Positions 26,051-35,605 of a stretch of DNA of 42,747 nucleotides are shown in pieces. The notes beneath the pieces were generated by a model. That model was not told the DNA's origin, made no database searches, and saw only the letters and a list, made by a program, of their open reading frames with translations. The position numbers were made by a program, and so were the translations under genes. Numbering within the stretch: position 1 is the first letter of the stretch; every line of letters begins with the position of its first letter. Source of the DNA: an uncultured Clostridiaceae bacterium (lineage in GTDB: Bacteria; Bacillota; Clostridia; Lachnospirales; Lachnospiraceae). The DNA lies in contig CAMHJT010000004.1 in assembly GCA_946185495.1 (NCBI GenBank), forward strand, positions 1-42,747, given 5' to 3'.

Positions 26051-27268
26051 TCACGCTTTCCCTGCCTCTGCACACAGCGCGACCGCCGTCGTTACGCCGT
26101 CGTGAATCTGCTTCGGACACACAAGCCTTGCCCCTTCCCCCGCTGCAGCCACAGCGCTTCTCTCACACACATTAGTCACTCCGGTCACCTTCCCAACAAA
26201 GGCGGATTCCGAGAATCTGCCCGGAAGCCCCCTAAGCTCTTCCGCGGAGAACGTCAGCAGCGAAAGGCCGCTGTTTCCGCAAAATACCACAAGCCCCGGC
26301 TCTTCTTTTTTCAGGTCGATCGTGGCCACCGCTGATACGGCCTCCATGCGCAGGTCCAGCAGCTTCAGGCAGTCCTCTACCGCGTGCCGGATCTGTTCCT
26401 CCGGTATTCCCTTCCTGCAGCCGATCCCGACCACAAACCGCAAGGGAACCAGCTGCAGCGTACACGGAAACACAGGCTGTACCGACCTCCTGCCGGATAC
26501 GCATACGCCAAGCAAACATCCTCCCTCCGCTCCGATTCCGGACAAATCCCTTCCCGTCACGGATTCGGGCAGGGCATTCTCTCCGGTCTGAAACCCCGGC
26601 GGCCTGCCTTCAGAACCTCCATTCCCCTCGCAGCCGCCGCTTTCCGCCACCCCGGATTGCGTGATGCCGTCCGTCCTGCCAGCGCAATGCATCAACCTGA
26701 CTTCCGGCGGAAAATCCTCCAGATACTCCTCCCTATCCAGCCACTTGTCATCCTCGTCGACGCAAAATCCAATCCTTTCACCCTCCAGCAGCGCGGCGGA
26801 AATCCGTTTTGCCAGCTCCCAGTCCGTCACCCGCAGCCCGTGCCGTCTGGCATAGTTATCCACCGAAAACAGACCCTCCCGATCCGTCGCTGTCGTGATC
26901 ACCGGAATGGCGCCGCAGATCGCGGCAACGCGCTCTGCCAGCTCATTTCCGCCTCCCATATGCCCGGACAGGAGGGAAATGCTAAACCGCCCGGACGCGT
27001 CAACCGCGACTACGCCGGGATCCTTCCCCTTATGCGTCAGGCAAGGCGCGACCGACCGCACCGCGATTCCCGCTGCCGCAAAAAAAATAATCCCGTCTAC
27101 GCGGTGAAACCACTCCCCTACGCACTGCGCGACACTCTCCGGCATGCAAAGCTCCGGCAGCGCAGCGCATTTGACCTTGCAGATCCACTCTATCCCTTCC
27201 CACGCCCGCTGCACCTGCCGCATCAGCCGTACACCGCTTGCAGTGCACGCAATCATCAATATCCTCAT
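26051..27268 (-). CDS. cbiG: Cobalt-precorrin-5A hydrolase CbiG
   Basis: FFAAAGIAVRSVAPCLTHKGKDPGVVAVDASGRFSISLLSGHMGGGNELAERVA...TDREGLFSVDNYA...FVVGIGCRKGIPEEQI...VTGVTNVCERSAVAAAG. Confidence 0.92.
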   Translation of the reverse strand: MRILMIACTASGVRLMRQVQRAWEGIEWICKVKCAALPELCMPESVAQCVGEWFHRVDGIIFFAAAGIAVRSVAPCLTHKGKDPGVVAVDASGRFSISLLSGHMGGGNELAERVAAICGAIPVITTATDREGLFSVDNYARRHGLRVTDWELAKRISAALLEGERIGFCVDEDDKWLDREEYLEDFPPEVRLMHCAGRTDGITQSGVAESGGCEGNGGSEGRPPGFQTGENALPESVTGRDLSGIGAEGGCLLGVCVSGRRSVQPVFPCTLQLVPLRFVVGIGCRKGIPEEQIRHAVEDCLKLLDLRMEAVSAVATIDLKKEEPGLVVFCGNSGLSLLTFSAEELRGLPGRFSESAFVGKVTGVTNVCERSAVAAAGEGARLVCPKQIHDGVTTAVALCAEAGKA

Positions 27269-27374
27269 ACGATTCCCCTTGTTGCACAGATATATCATTT
27301 TTTCAGTTGCAATTCCATTTTATGATATCAAAACTTATGACAGGATACAAGGGGCAAAGAAATTACATGAAGGT

Positions 27375-27509
27375 GTAACTACTCAGCAGGTCTGCGCATT
27401 TTACCGCGCAGACCGTGACAAAAACAGTTTATTTTGCCGTGCAGCGGGTGAATGAGGATGCTTAAGCTTCACCCGCTGCGTAACTGTTCCGTACCTGCCG
27501 AACAGTTAC
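27375..27509 (+). repeat. Dispersed palindromic repeat, full-length copy E
   Basis: gtaactactcagcaggtctgcgcattttaccgcgcagac...gcagcgggtgaatgaggatgcttaagcttcacccgctgcgtaactgttccgtacctgccgaacagttac: three hairpins with terminal inverted repeats. Confidence 0.85.
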
Positions 27510-27521
27510 ATGAAGATTTAC

Positions 27522-27550
27522 TTGCCGTTTTCCTTCTGTTTGTATATAAT
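27522..27550 (+). promoter_or_regulatory. Sigma-A-type promoter for the D,D-carboxypeptidase gene
   Basis: TTGCCG - 17 bp - TATAAT. Confidence 0.65.
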
Positions 27551-27630
27551 ATAGGGCAGTAATGACAGGCATGGCACAATGGCGCCGCGCCTTCAGTACC
27601 ACTATTTTTATTCAGCGAAAGGATAATCCA

Positions 27631-29361
27631 ATGGACTACGATGAGATACCAACAGACACAAAGACGCCATTTCCGGATAGCGGCACAGATCCGGAACGGG
27701 ATAATATGATCCTGAATAAAAGCTTTGATGAGTATCTTGATTACATCGACAAGCTCAACAATGAGGATCCGTCCGGCGCCAGAGATTACATGCTGGACCA
27801 GGAGCCCTATGTGGATCCGGATCCAGCCCTCCGCAAGCATAAAAAGAAGCATCCTGAAAGCCACAGGAAAAGCAGCCAGGAACGCCCTGAAAGCCACAAA
27901 AAAAATAAAGAAGATTTCCTTGAAAGCCCCGGATCCCGGAAAAAGCTTCCGGCAGAGGTATTTATCTCCCTGATCCTGGTTATCGCGATATTGGGTGGAA
28001 CAGGGTACGCGCTGATCCGGATGGGCGGCCTGCCCAGCCTTCAGCTTCCCATCAAGCAGGACGCCACGACAGAGGCTGTCCCGGCAACAGACGCGCCCGC
28101 AACGGAGGAAGTCACCGAGGAGGAGCCTGTGTATGGTCCCTACGCGACAAAGGACTATATCCTGCACTCTCCCCATACGACCGACAATACGATCGTATTT
28201 GACAGCAATCCCTACAGCCTGCGGTATGCAGGGGAGAAAAAGGAGACCGACGATTCCGAACCGGCTCCCGAGCCAACGCTGGAGGATCTGTATCCCGCGA
28301 TCGTATTTTCGCCGGTGGAAGGATCCCTCAATTCCACGAGTCCGGATCCCACCAATATTCCGGAGACGCAGCAGATGACCAGCCGATACATGGTGCTCAT
28401 CGACCTGTCTGACGACTCCATCGTCGCCAAACGTGACAGCGACCTGGTTGTCTATCCCGCCTCCATGACCAAGGTACTGACGGTGCTGACCGCCGCCGAC
28501 CTCATCACAGATCTGGACGACACCTATGTGGTTCCGCAGGAAGCGATCCAGTACGCCTACACCAATGACTGCAGTGCGGTCGGATTTGTGGACGGCGAGA
28601 CGGTCACCGTGAAGGATCTGATCTACGGAACCATTGTATGCTCCGGAGGCGACGCGGCCATCGGACTGGCCCTGTACTGCTGCGGCAGCGTGGATGCCTT
28701 TGTGGAGAAAATGAATGAAAAGGTAGAAGAGCTCGGACTTAGCAGCACCGCGCATTTCACGAATCCGGTCGGCATCTTCAACGAGGATCTGCACTGTACC
28801 ATGGAGGATATGGCTGTCATCCTTGCCACCGCCATGCAGAATGACCTGCTGAAGGAGGTTCTCAACACGAGAAAGTACCGCACAACGCCGGATCCCAGCC
28901 TGTTATCCGAATCAGCCAGACAAAAGCTTGGCATCACACTGCCGGAGGACACGGCGCCGGACAGCTCCGCGGCTGGCGAGACGCCGGCTGACGCTTCCCT
29001 TGACGGACAGGCTGACGCTTCCCTGGCAAATCAGGCAGCTGAAGACACCACGCCATCCTCTGACGCCCAGACAGACGGCGAGGAAGCCACCACCGAGGAG
29101 GAGATTCCTGAATCCCTCAAGCTGATCGGCACCACCGGCATTGAGATCTCCAACTGGTTCATGCGCAGGATTGAGGACAAGAATACCGGCGGCGAGGTAT
29201 TGGGCGCCAAGACAGGCTTTGTCAACGCGGCAGGCTTTTGCTGCGCAAGCTATTATAAGAGCGCCTCCGGCCGGGAATATGTCTGTGTGACAGGCGATAC
29301 CTACAGCTCCTGGCGCTGTATCTACGATCATGTCGGGATCTACAGATCCCTCGCAAAATAA
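27631..29361 (+). CDS. D-alanyl-D-alanine carboxypeptidase (peptidase S11), single-pass membrane protein
   Basis: YPASMTKVLTVLTAADLI (SxxK), GDAAIGLALYC region, C-terminal KTGF (GAKTGFVNAAGFC). Start trimmed from 27562 to the ATG after an AAAGGA RBS. Confidence 0.9.
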   Translation: MDYDEIPTDTKTPFPDSGTDPERDNMILNKSFDEYLDYIDKLNNEDPSGARDYMLDQEPYVDPDPALRKHKKKHPESHRKSSQERPESHKKNKEDFLESPGSRKKLPAEVFISLILVIAILGGTGYALIRMGGLPSLQLPIKQDATTEAVPATDAPATEEVTEEEPVYGPYATKDYILHSPHTTDNTIVFDSNPYSLRYAGEKKETDDSEPAPEPTLEDLYPAIVFSPVEGSLNSTSPDPTNIPETQQMTSRYMVLIDLSDDSIVAKRDSDLVVYPASMTKVLTVLTAADLITDLDDTYVVPQEAIQYAYTNDCSAVGFVDGETVTVKDLIYGTIVCSGGDAAIGLALYCCGSVDAFVEKMNEKVEELGLSSTAHFTNPVGIFNEDLHCTMEDMAVILATAMQNDLLKEVLNTRKYRTTPDPSLLSESARQKLGITLPEDTAPDSSAAGETPADASLDGQADASLANQAAEDTTPSSDAQTDGEEATTEEEIPESLKLIGTTGIEISNWFMRRIEDKNTGGEVLGAKTGFVNAAGFCCASYYKSASGREYVCVTGDTYSSWRCIYDHVGIYRSLAK

Positions 29362-29364
29362 AAA

Positions 29365-29416
29365 AAGCCGGACAGCACCGCCCTGTTTCATCAGGGCAGG
29401 CTGTCCGGTTTTCAAT
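29365..29416 (+). terminator. Rho-independent terminator after the carboxypeptidase gene
   Basis: aaaaaaagccggacagcaccgccctgtttcatcagggcaggctgtccggttttc. Confidence 0.85.
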
Positions 29417-29466
29417 TTATCGGTTCATTATAATATGGCGGATCGATCCGCAGTCAAATGCAGGCA

Positions 29467-29871
29467 TCACCGCCTACCCAGCTGCGAATACAGCAGCAAA
29501 TATCGTTCATATGCTTCTTTTCTCCGGAGCCATACAGCATGGTGACTCTCCTGATCATACACCTCTACAAGCACTTTAACCGGAGAATGATCCTTCTGAA
29601 CATGCTCATATTCAAACCATTCAATCAAAGGGCGATGCTCTTTTACAAGCAATTCATCCATATGCACATGAAACAGCTCACTTAATCTCAGAAGATTATC
29701 AACGGAAGGCAATCCGGCGCCTTTGTACCATTTGTAAACCGCCTGCGGACATGCAAGGCAGAGATACTCCTGGATATCCCTTACTGTAAAACCGTTTTGC
29801 TGCATGAGCGTTTTTAATCTCATGCCTATCTTTTTCATATCAATTGTGGTTTTGCTTTCAATCACTCGCAC
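29467..29871 (-). CDS. XRE-family helix-turn-helix protein
   Basis: MKKIGMRLKTLMQQNGFTVRDIQEYLCLACPQAVYKWYKGAGLPSVDNLLRLSELFHVHMDELL. Confidence 0.85.
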   Translation of the reverse strand: MRVIESKTTIDMKKIGMRLKTLMQQNGFTVRDIQEYLCLACPQAVYKWYKGAGLPSVDNLLRLSELFHVHMDELLVKEHRPLIEWFEYEHVQKDHSPVKVLVEVYDQESHHAVWLRRKEAYERYLLLYSQLGRR

Positions 29872-29930
29872 TCCTCCTCGTCTATTGCGTATCCGTCATC
29901 CCTGTTTCCCCTGCCGGTGGCATAAGAGTA

Positions 29931-30470
29931 TTATCCACCATTTTCATCCTTTTTTCTGCCTGTGATAATCCGCAGTATTTCAGAGTCTACACCTATATTT
30001 ACAATGTTGATCTTTGTGTTGTCAAACGAATTTTCCAATTTTTCTATGTCGCCGTCTGGGCTTGTCATCGTCCATCTGACCCTATGCATTGGGTGTTCCG
30101 AATCATCGTGAATGAAAGCAGCCTCATAGATGTCCGGAAGAAGCTCAAAATCACGATCGCTTACAGGATCATACATTCCCCAAAGCGCACCGATATAAAT
30201 CTCTGACAAATCCTTAAATCCATCCCAATCTCCAAAGATTGCCAGAAGGAAATCCTTATCCTTCTCATTGTCATGTCCCTTGATCAGGCCAATCATTGCT
30301 TCCGGATCCTCCGAAGATTGTATCGGCAGCGCTGCATGTGGATGGACTTTGAGCAAGGTGCAGTCTTCCAATTCCACAAGCGCCTTCATCACCTTCTCCG
30401 CATATTCTCTGTCTGTAAGCTTCCAGCGCATCCAGCTCTTAAAACGGTCATCAACTTTTAAATGATCCAT
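29931..30470 (-). CDS. Hypothetical protein, ~180 aa
   Basis: ORF with RBS-like AGGAAGGAG upstream; acidic soluble protein; no family recognised. Confidence 0.6.
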   Translation of the reverse strand: MDHLKVDDRFKSWMRWKLTDREYAEKVMKALVELEDCTLLKVHPHAALPIQSSEDPEAMIGLIKGHDNEKDKDFLLAIFGDWDGFKDLSEIYIGALWGMYDPVSDRDFELLPDIYEAAFIHDDSEHPMHRVRWTMTSPDGDIEKLENSFDNTKINIVNIGVDSEILRIITGRKKDENGG

Positions 30471-30654
30471 CGCATTTACTCCTTCCTATCAATGCCTTTT
30501 CCGGTAATTTTCACAATCACCTACTTATTATAGCACAATTTTCCCAAGCATTCTACCTGCGATTTTCCAATCAGAATTTGTTCCGGGATAACATTCAACG
30601 CCTCACAGATTACCATTATCTTGTCGCCCCAGAATTTGTCGCCATCTCTGGCAG

Positions 30655-31629
30655 TCAATATTTTTTCTGCCGAAGATCCAGAATAAATGCACTTCCAACC
30701 CCTAAAGTACTTTCTGCGCTAATAGGAATCGAAAGCAGATCTGCCGCCTTCCCGGCGAGGTATAAGCCAAGCCCGCTGGATCTTTGCCCCAGGCGCCCAT
30801 TCATGCCGGTATATCCCTTCTCAAAAATACGCGGCAGATCCTCCCCGGCGATACCACACCCGGTATCGGATACCGTCAGTAATCCATCCTGAAAAAAAAC
30901 TGTAACCGCTCCTGCAGATGTGTATTTCACGGCGTTGGAAAGAAGCTGATCCAGGATAAAGACCAGCCATTTCCTGTCTGTCACGATCACCGCATCCGTC
31001 GGCGCATACTTCAGGCTCAGCCTCTTTTCGACGAACTGCCCCGCCCGTTTTCGCAGCGCCTCCCGGATGAGATCATCCAGTTTGTATTCCCGGATGACAA
31101 GGTCCGCGCTGCTGCTGTCGATCCGGATGTATTGCAGCACCATATCCACATAGCGTTCAATACGCGAAAGCTCCGCGGAAAGAGCATGATGCTCGGGCGT
31201 ATCCTCGGAGAGCTTCAGCCGCATAACGGCAATCGGCGTCTTGATCTGGTGTACCCAGGCCGTATAATAATCCAGCATATCCTGCCGCTCATATGCGGCT
31301 TTTGCGGTCTGATCTTCAAGCTCTTTCCCTAGGGCGGCGATCATGCGGTGATAATCCTCGTCCGACAGTGAGTCTGCCTCCGGCAGCTCCTTCCAATCAA
31401 ACAGGATCGCGCTCAGCGATCTGATACGCTCTGTATGGCGCTTTTTTTCATGGAAATAATCGATGGCCAGCGAAACGATCAGTATCAGAAACGCCAGGAA
31501 CACAGCATAAAACAGCGGTTCCCTCAAAATGTCATACAGCGTGAACACAGTCCAGTTTACCAAAGAGACCGCGATGAACAGCACGATCGTCAGACGGTTT
31601 TTCCGCAGCACTTCTTTCAAAATTCTCAT
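30655..31629 (-). CDS. BceS-like intramembrane-sensing histidine kinase
   Basis: Two N-terminal TM helices with short loop; YYTAWVHQIKTPIAVMRL H-box; DQLLSNAVKYTSAG N-box; GLGLYLAGKAADLL. Confidence 0.9.
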   Translation of the reverse strand: MRILKEVLRKNRLTIVLFIAVSLVNWTVFTLYDILREPLFYAVFLAFLILIVSLAIDYFHEKKRHTERIRSLSAILFDWKELPEADSLSDEDYHRMIAALGKELEDQTAKAAYERQDMLDYYTAWVHQIKTPIAVMRLKLSEDTPEHHALSAELSRIERYVDMVLQYIRIDSSSADLVIREYKLDDLIREALRKRAGQFVEKRLSLKYAPTDAVIVTDRKWLVFILDQLLSNAVKYTSAGAVTVFFQDGLLTVSDTGCGIAGEDLPRIFEKGYTGMNGRLGQRSSGLGLYLAGKAADLLSIPISAESTLGVGSAFILDLRQKKY

Positions 31630-32303
31630 GAGATCATATATCCTCTTCCCGGTTTTGTGACGATGATATCCCGAAGTCCAAGATGTTCCAGTCTGTGCCG
31701 CAGGCGCGTGACATTGACCGTAAGCGTGTTCTCCTCCACATAGCAGTCATCATTCCAGAGCCTCAGCATCAGTGCATCGCGGCTTACGATTTTTCCCCTG
31801 TTTTCAAGAAGAGTGCTCAGAATGCGGAACTCATTCTTTGTCAGTTCGAGTTTCTCTCCGCCAAGGATCACGGTGCAGTCGTTCAGATTCAGCAGCGCAC
31901 CGTGAAACTCCATGGCAGCGGCCGTTCCGTTTAATTCGTAGCTGCGGCGGAGCACAGCCTGCACCTTGGCACAAAGTACCATCGGCTCCACCGGCTTGGA
32001 AATAAAGTCATCGCCGCCCATGTTGATCGCCATAACAATGTTCATCCCATCCGAGGCAGAGGACAAAAAGACGATCGGAACAGCGGAGGTCTTTCGTATT
32101 TCTGCGGTCCAGTAATAGCCGGTCTGATACGGCAGCATGATGTCCATCAGGATCAAATGCGGATCATATTCCGCGGTCTCCTCCTGCACGGCGCGAAAAT
32201 CCGATACCACGCCCGTCTCATAGCCGCAGCGTTCCAGCTGCTTTCGCAGCTCCTGCGCAAGTGTGCGATCGTCCTCTACGAGAAAAATGCGATACATATC
32301 CAT
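31626..32303 (-). CDS. BceR-like OmpR-family response regulator
   Basis: MYRIFLVEDDRTLAQELRKQLE..., LILMDIMLP, winged-helix C-terminus. Confidence 0.93.
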   Translation of the reverse strand: MDMYRIFLVEDDRTLAQELRKQLERCGYETGVVSDFRAVQEETAEYDPHLILMDIMLPYQTGYYWTAEIRKTSAVPIVFLSSASDGMNIVMAINMGGDDFISKPVEPMVLCAKVQAVLRRSYELNGTAAAMEFHGALLNLNDCTVILGGEKLELTKNEFRILSTLLENRGKIVSRDALMLRLWNDDCYVEENTLTVNVTRLRHRLEHLGLRDIIVTKPGRGYMIS

Positions 32304-32349
32304 CCTCCAACAGGCTTCGGGCCGCCCGGAATACCGGATGGCCTTCGGC

Positions 32350-34410
32350 TTAATAAACGATTTTGTAATAGGTTCTTGCCGTCATCAGATACACGGCTGT
32401 GTACACCCCGGCGAATACCACAAAGGTGATCAGGCTGCATCCCACGAAAAGCATTGTGTTTGACAGCATCAAAACCTTCAGCAGCTTCAGCAGGATTGGG
32501 AAGGCAAACGCCGTATGGATCCCAGCTGTGAGCAGCGGAAGAAAAAAGGTCAGCACCAGCTGGCTGTTTATCGTCTGTCTGACTTCCCACGCCTCCATAC
32601 CGATCTTCTCCATGATCTGAAAACGCTCTCTGTCCTCATATCCTTCGGAGATCTGCTTGTAATAAATGATCAGGATCGTCGAGAACAGGCAGACAAAGCC
32701 CAAAAGGATCCCCAGAAACAGGAACGTGCCATACATATCCAGCGTATTATGCAGCGATTCCCATTTTGTATCAAGGGTGTAGCTGAGAATGTCCTCCGGG
32801 AAACGTGCTCTGAGCCTTTCGACGACATCCCGGTCAAATTCCGCGCCGATAGCATGCATTGCTTCTTCATCCGCAAAAGTGACCGCGATCCTGCTTGCAT
32901 ACTCCGAGGCGTACTCCCCATACGCCTCTTTCTGTGCCATATAGATGCTGTTTAATACAGCTTCGTCGGAAACAACAATTCCAACAACATCCACGATATT
33001 TCCAAAATTACTGCTGACCGGAAAATAGGAGATCATTTCCTTAACCTTGTATTCTTTCCCGTCGATCGTCAATGTCTCCGGCGCCTCCCCGAGATCATGA
33101 ACCGTTGACATGATCCTGCAGAACCCGATCTCGTCAGTGCCAAGACCCAGATGTCTCTCATCCGACGTGAAATAAGTCTGCCCCTTGAGCTGCGCATAGG
33201 TGTCTTCCGTGATGTAGATCACCGATGTAAGTTCCTGTATATCCCAGCCGCCCTCCACTTCGGTTTTGGTAAGAAGCTTATCATCCCTCAACAGGTAGGA
33301 CGCGATCAGCATCCGGGTATTCTCGATGCTTTCAATCTGAGCGCCGTGATCAGCAGCGACCCCGGATACGATCCCGCTTAACTCATCAAAGGAGATGTGA
33401 CGGATCTCCCCGTCACGGTTCTGGTATGCCGAGAGATAGAGGTGCTGCGGGTAGTTTGCGTTTACAGTATCCTGCACGCCACTGTAAAGACTGACGGTGG
33501 TAGATATCATCACAAGCACTCCGGTAGCGAGGATCGCGATGGAGGCAAGGCCAACCGCATTTTGCTTCATTCGGAACAGGAGCCCCGAAACAGCAGGCAT
33601 ATGGCGTTTGTCATAGTAGAAGCTTTTATTGTTTCTCAAACACTTCAGAACAAATGTCGTACCGGTCACATACAGGAAATATGTGCCGATGATGACCAAT
33701 AGCACTGCAAGAAAGAATCCGCCGACCGCCGCGAGCGGACTCCTGACAGTAAGTGAGAACGTATAGCCTGCGCCAAGGCAGAGCACCCCGAGGATCAAAA
33801 GCACCCATTTTATTTTGGGTTCCTTCTCTCCTGTGTGTCTTTCGGAAAGCAGTTCTACCGGCTTCATCCGGTGGATCGAAATACCATTGCAGACAAAGGC
33901 AAACAGATCCATTCCAAAGAAGATCATTGCGGAAAGGAAAAAATTCGAAGCCCTGAGATAGTAAAATCCCGCTACAACACTTGTCCGGAACAACCTGCAG
34001 ATCCATAATGACGCTGCTTTGTAAAACAGTGCCCCGAAGAAGAGGCCTGCCATAACCGAAATACAGGAAGTAATGAGGGATTCGGTAAACAACACCCGGA
34101 TAATATGCCGCTTCTCCAGACCCAGTACGTTGTACAGTCCATATTCGCTTTTCCGCCTTTTCATCAAAAAACTGTTGACATACAGGATCAGGATCAGGGA
34201 AAGCAGGCCGATCACAGCCGCACCAAATCCCATAAACATCGACAGATACGATCCTCCCAGAGCCTCCGAAAGCCTTTGATCCATCGAAAGCGTGAGCATG
34301 ATATAGAAACAGCCCAAAAGTCCGGTCTCCGCCAGAATACGCGGAAGATACAGTCTGGTATTGTTTCTTATGTTTTGTGACGCGATCTTAACATAGAACC
34401 CGTGTTTCAT
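32350..34410 (-). CDS. BceB-like ABC transporter permease
   Basis: MKHGFYVKIASQNIRNNTRLYLPRILAETGLLGCFYIMLTLSMDQ..., 10-TM FtsX/BceB layout with large extracellular domain. Confidence 0.9.
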   Translation of the reverse strand: MKHGFYVKIASQNIRNNTRLYLPRILAETGLLGCFYIMLTLSMDQRLSEALGGSYLSMFMGFGAAVIGLLSLILILYVNSFLMKRRKSEYGLYNVLGLEKRHIIRVLFTESLITSCISVMAGLFFGALFYKAASLWICRLFRTSVVAGFYYLRASNFFLSAMIFFGMDLFAFVCNGISIHRMKPVELLSERHTGEKEPKIKWVLLILGVLCLGAGYTFSLTVRSPLAAVGGFFLAVLLVIIGTYFLYVTGTTFVLKCLRNNKSFYYDKRHMPAVSGLLFRMKQNAVGLASIAILATGVLVMISTTVSLYSGVQDTVNANYPQHLYLSAYQNRDGEIRHISFDELSGIVSGVAADHGAQIESIENTRMLIASYLLRDDKLLTKTEVEGGWDIQELTSVIYITEDTYAQLKGQTYFTSDERHLGLGTDEIGFCRIMSTVHDLGEAPETLTIDGKEYKVKEMISYFPVSSNFGNIVDVVGIVVSDEAVLNSIYMAQKEAYGEYASEYASRIAVTFADEEAMHAIGAEFDRDVVERLRARFPEDILSYTLDTKWESLHNTLDMYGTFLFLGILLGFVCLFSTILIIYYKQISEGYEDRERFQIMEKIGMEAWEVRQTINSQLVLTFFLPLLTAGIHTAFAFPILLKLLKVLMLSNTMLFVGCSLITFVVFAGVYTAVYLMTARTYYKIVY

Positions 34411-35171
34411 CGAAGATCACCCCCTGTGCGCAGCATCGTAAGGGTGTCAGAAATCTTTCTATACAGCTCTTCGTTGCCTGCATCACCGCGGTAGATCTGA
34501 TGGAACACCACACCGTCCCGGATAAACAGCACGCGTTTCGCGTGAGACGCCGCATCCACTGAGTGCGTGACCATCAGAATGGTCTGTCCGTTTTCGTTCA
34601 TCTGTGAAAACACACGCAGAAGCTCCGCCGAGGATTGGGAGTCCAACGCTCCTGTGGGTTCATCCGCCAGGATCAGCCGGGGCTTTGTGATCAACGCCCG
34701 CGCGGCAGCAGCCCGCTGTTTCTGTCCGCCGGAAACCTCGTAAGGGTATTTGTTCAGCAGATCTCCGATCCCGAGCATAGAGGCGATCGGCTCAATGCGC
34801 CGTTCCATTTCCTGCACGCTCATTTGGCTAAGCACCAGCGGCAGAAGAATGTTGTCCCGCAGTGTAAAAGTATCCAGCAAATTGAATTCCTGAAACACAA
34901 AGCCCAGATTCTTCCGTCGAAAAGCCGCCAAACCGTTTTCTTTTACCATATCAAGCCGCTTCCCGTCCAGTTCTACGGAACCGGACGTAGGCTTGTCCAG
35001 CGCGGCAAGAATATTGAGCAATGTCGTCTTCCCGGAACCGGACTCTCCCATAATGGCAACATATTCACCGCTCTCTACAGCAAAAGTGATCCCTTTCAGC
35101 GCGTGAACCTGCACTCCTCCAATCCGGGATGTATAAGTCTTTTTCAGGTCAGTGACCTTGAGTATTTCCAT
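34407..35171 (-). CDS. BceA-like ABC transporter ATP-binding protein
   Basis: MEILKVTDLKKTYTSRIGGVQVHALKGITFAVESGEYVAIMGESGSGKTTLLNILAALDKPTSG...; VSGGQKQRAAAARALI. Confidence 0.94.
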   Translation of the reverse strand: MEILKVTDLKKTYTSRIGGVQVHALKGITFAVESGEYVAIMGESGSGKTTLLNILAALDKPTSGSVELDGKRLDMVKENGLAAFRRKNLGFVFQEFNLLDTFTLRDNILLPLVLSQMSVQEMERRIEPIASMLGIGDLLNKYPYEVSGGQKQRAAAARALITKPRLILADEPTGALDSQSSAELLRVFSQMNENGQTILMVTHSVDAASHAKRVLFIRDGVVFHQIYRGDAGNEELYRKISDTLTMLRTGGDLR

Positions 35172-35199
35172 GGTCGGTACCTCCTTTAATTGATGGTTT

Positions 35200-35332
35200 G
35201 TAACTACTCAGCAGGTCTGCACATTCACTGCACAGACTGTGCCAAAACAGTATATTTGCCATACAGCGGTTTCAATAAGGACGCGCCAGCCTTGCCCGCT
35301 GCGTAACTGTTCAGCACCTGCTGAGCAGTTAG
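35200..35332 (+). repeat. Dispersed palindromic repeat, full-length copy F (inside the bceAB leader)
   Basis: gtaactactcagcaggtctgcacattcactgcacagactgtgccaaaacagtatatttgcc...gcccgctgcgtaactgttcagcacctgctgagcagttag. Confidence 0.85.
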
Positions 35333-35361
35333 GATGGTTTTATTGTACCGACAACATTGTT

Positions 35362-35405
35362 TTTATAACATCGAATCAGGTGACATACAAGTGACAATTT
35401 TGTAA
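35362..35405 (-). promoter_or_regulatory. bceAB promoter with BceR-like box
   Basis: Minus strand TTACAAAATTGTCA (35392..35405, inverted repeat with N4 spacer) adjoining TTGTAT - 17 bp - TATAAA. Confidence 0.72.
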
Positions 35406-35556
35406 GCCCTTTCTATGAATTTCTGATACTCCTTTCAGCAAATTACAAAGACCTGTTTTTCGCCGCATAAGCCGTCATCCTGCGAGGCAGGGAAATGGAG
35501 GGCAACGGATGGTACGGCAATTGATCAAAGTTGTTTCAAATTCAGACAAAATGAAG

Positions 35557-35602
35557 CTGCAGAGATACAATTATGTAATGGTACATAATTGCATCTCTGC
35601 AG
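35557..35602. terminator. Long near-perfect inverted repeat; possible bidirectional terminator
   Basis: ctgcagagatacaattatgta-atgg-tacataattgcatctctgcag: 21-bp arms with one mismatch. Confidence 0.6.
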
Positions 35603-35605
35603 TAA

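Noticed and set aside
27469-28794. Minus-strand 441-aa ORF
   Set aside because: Low-quality composition and fully antisense to the S11 carboxypeptidase gene.
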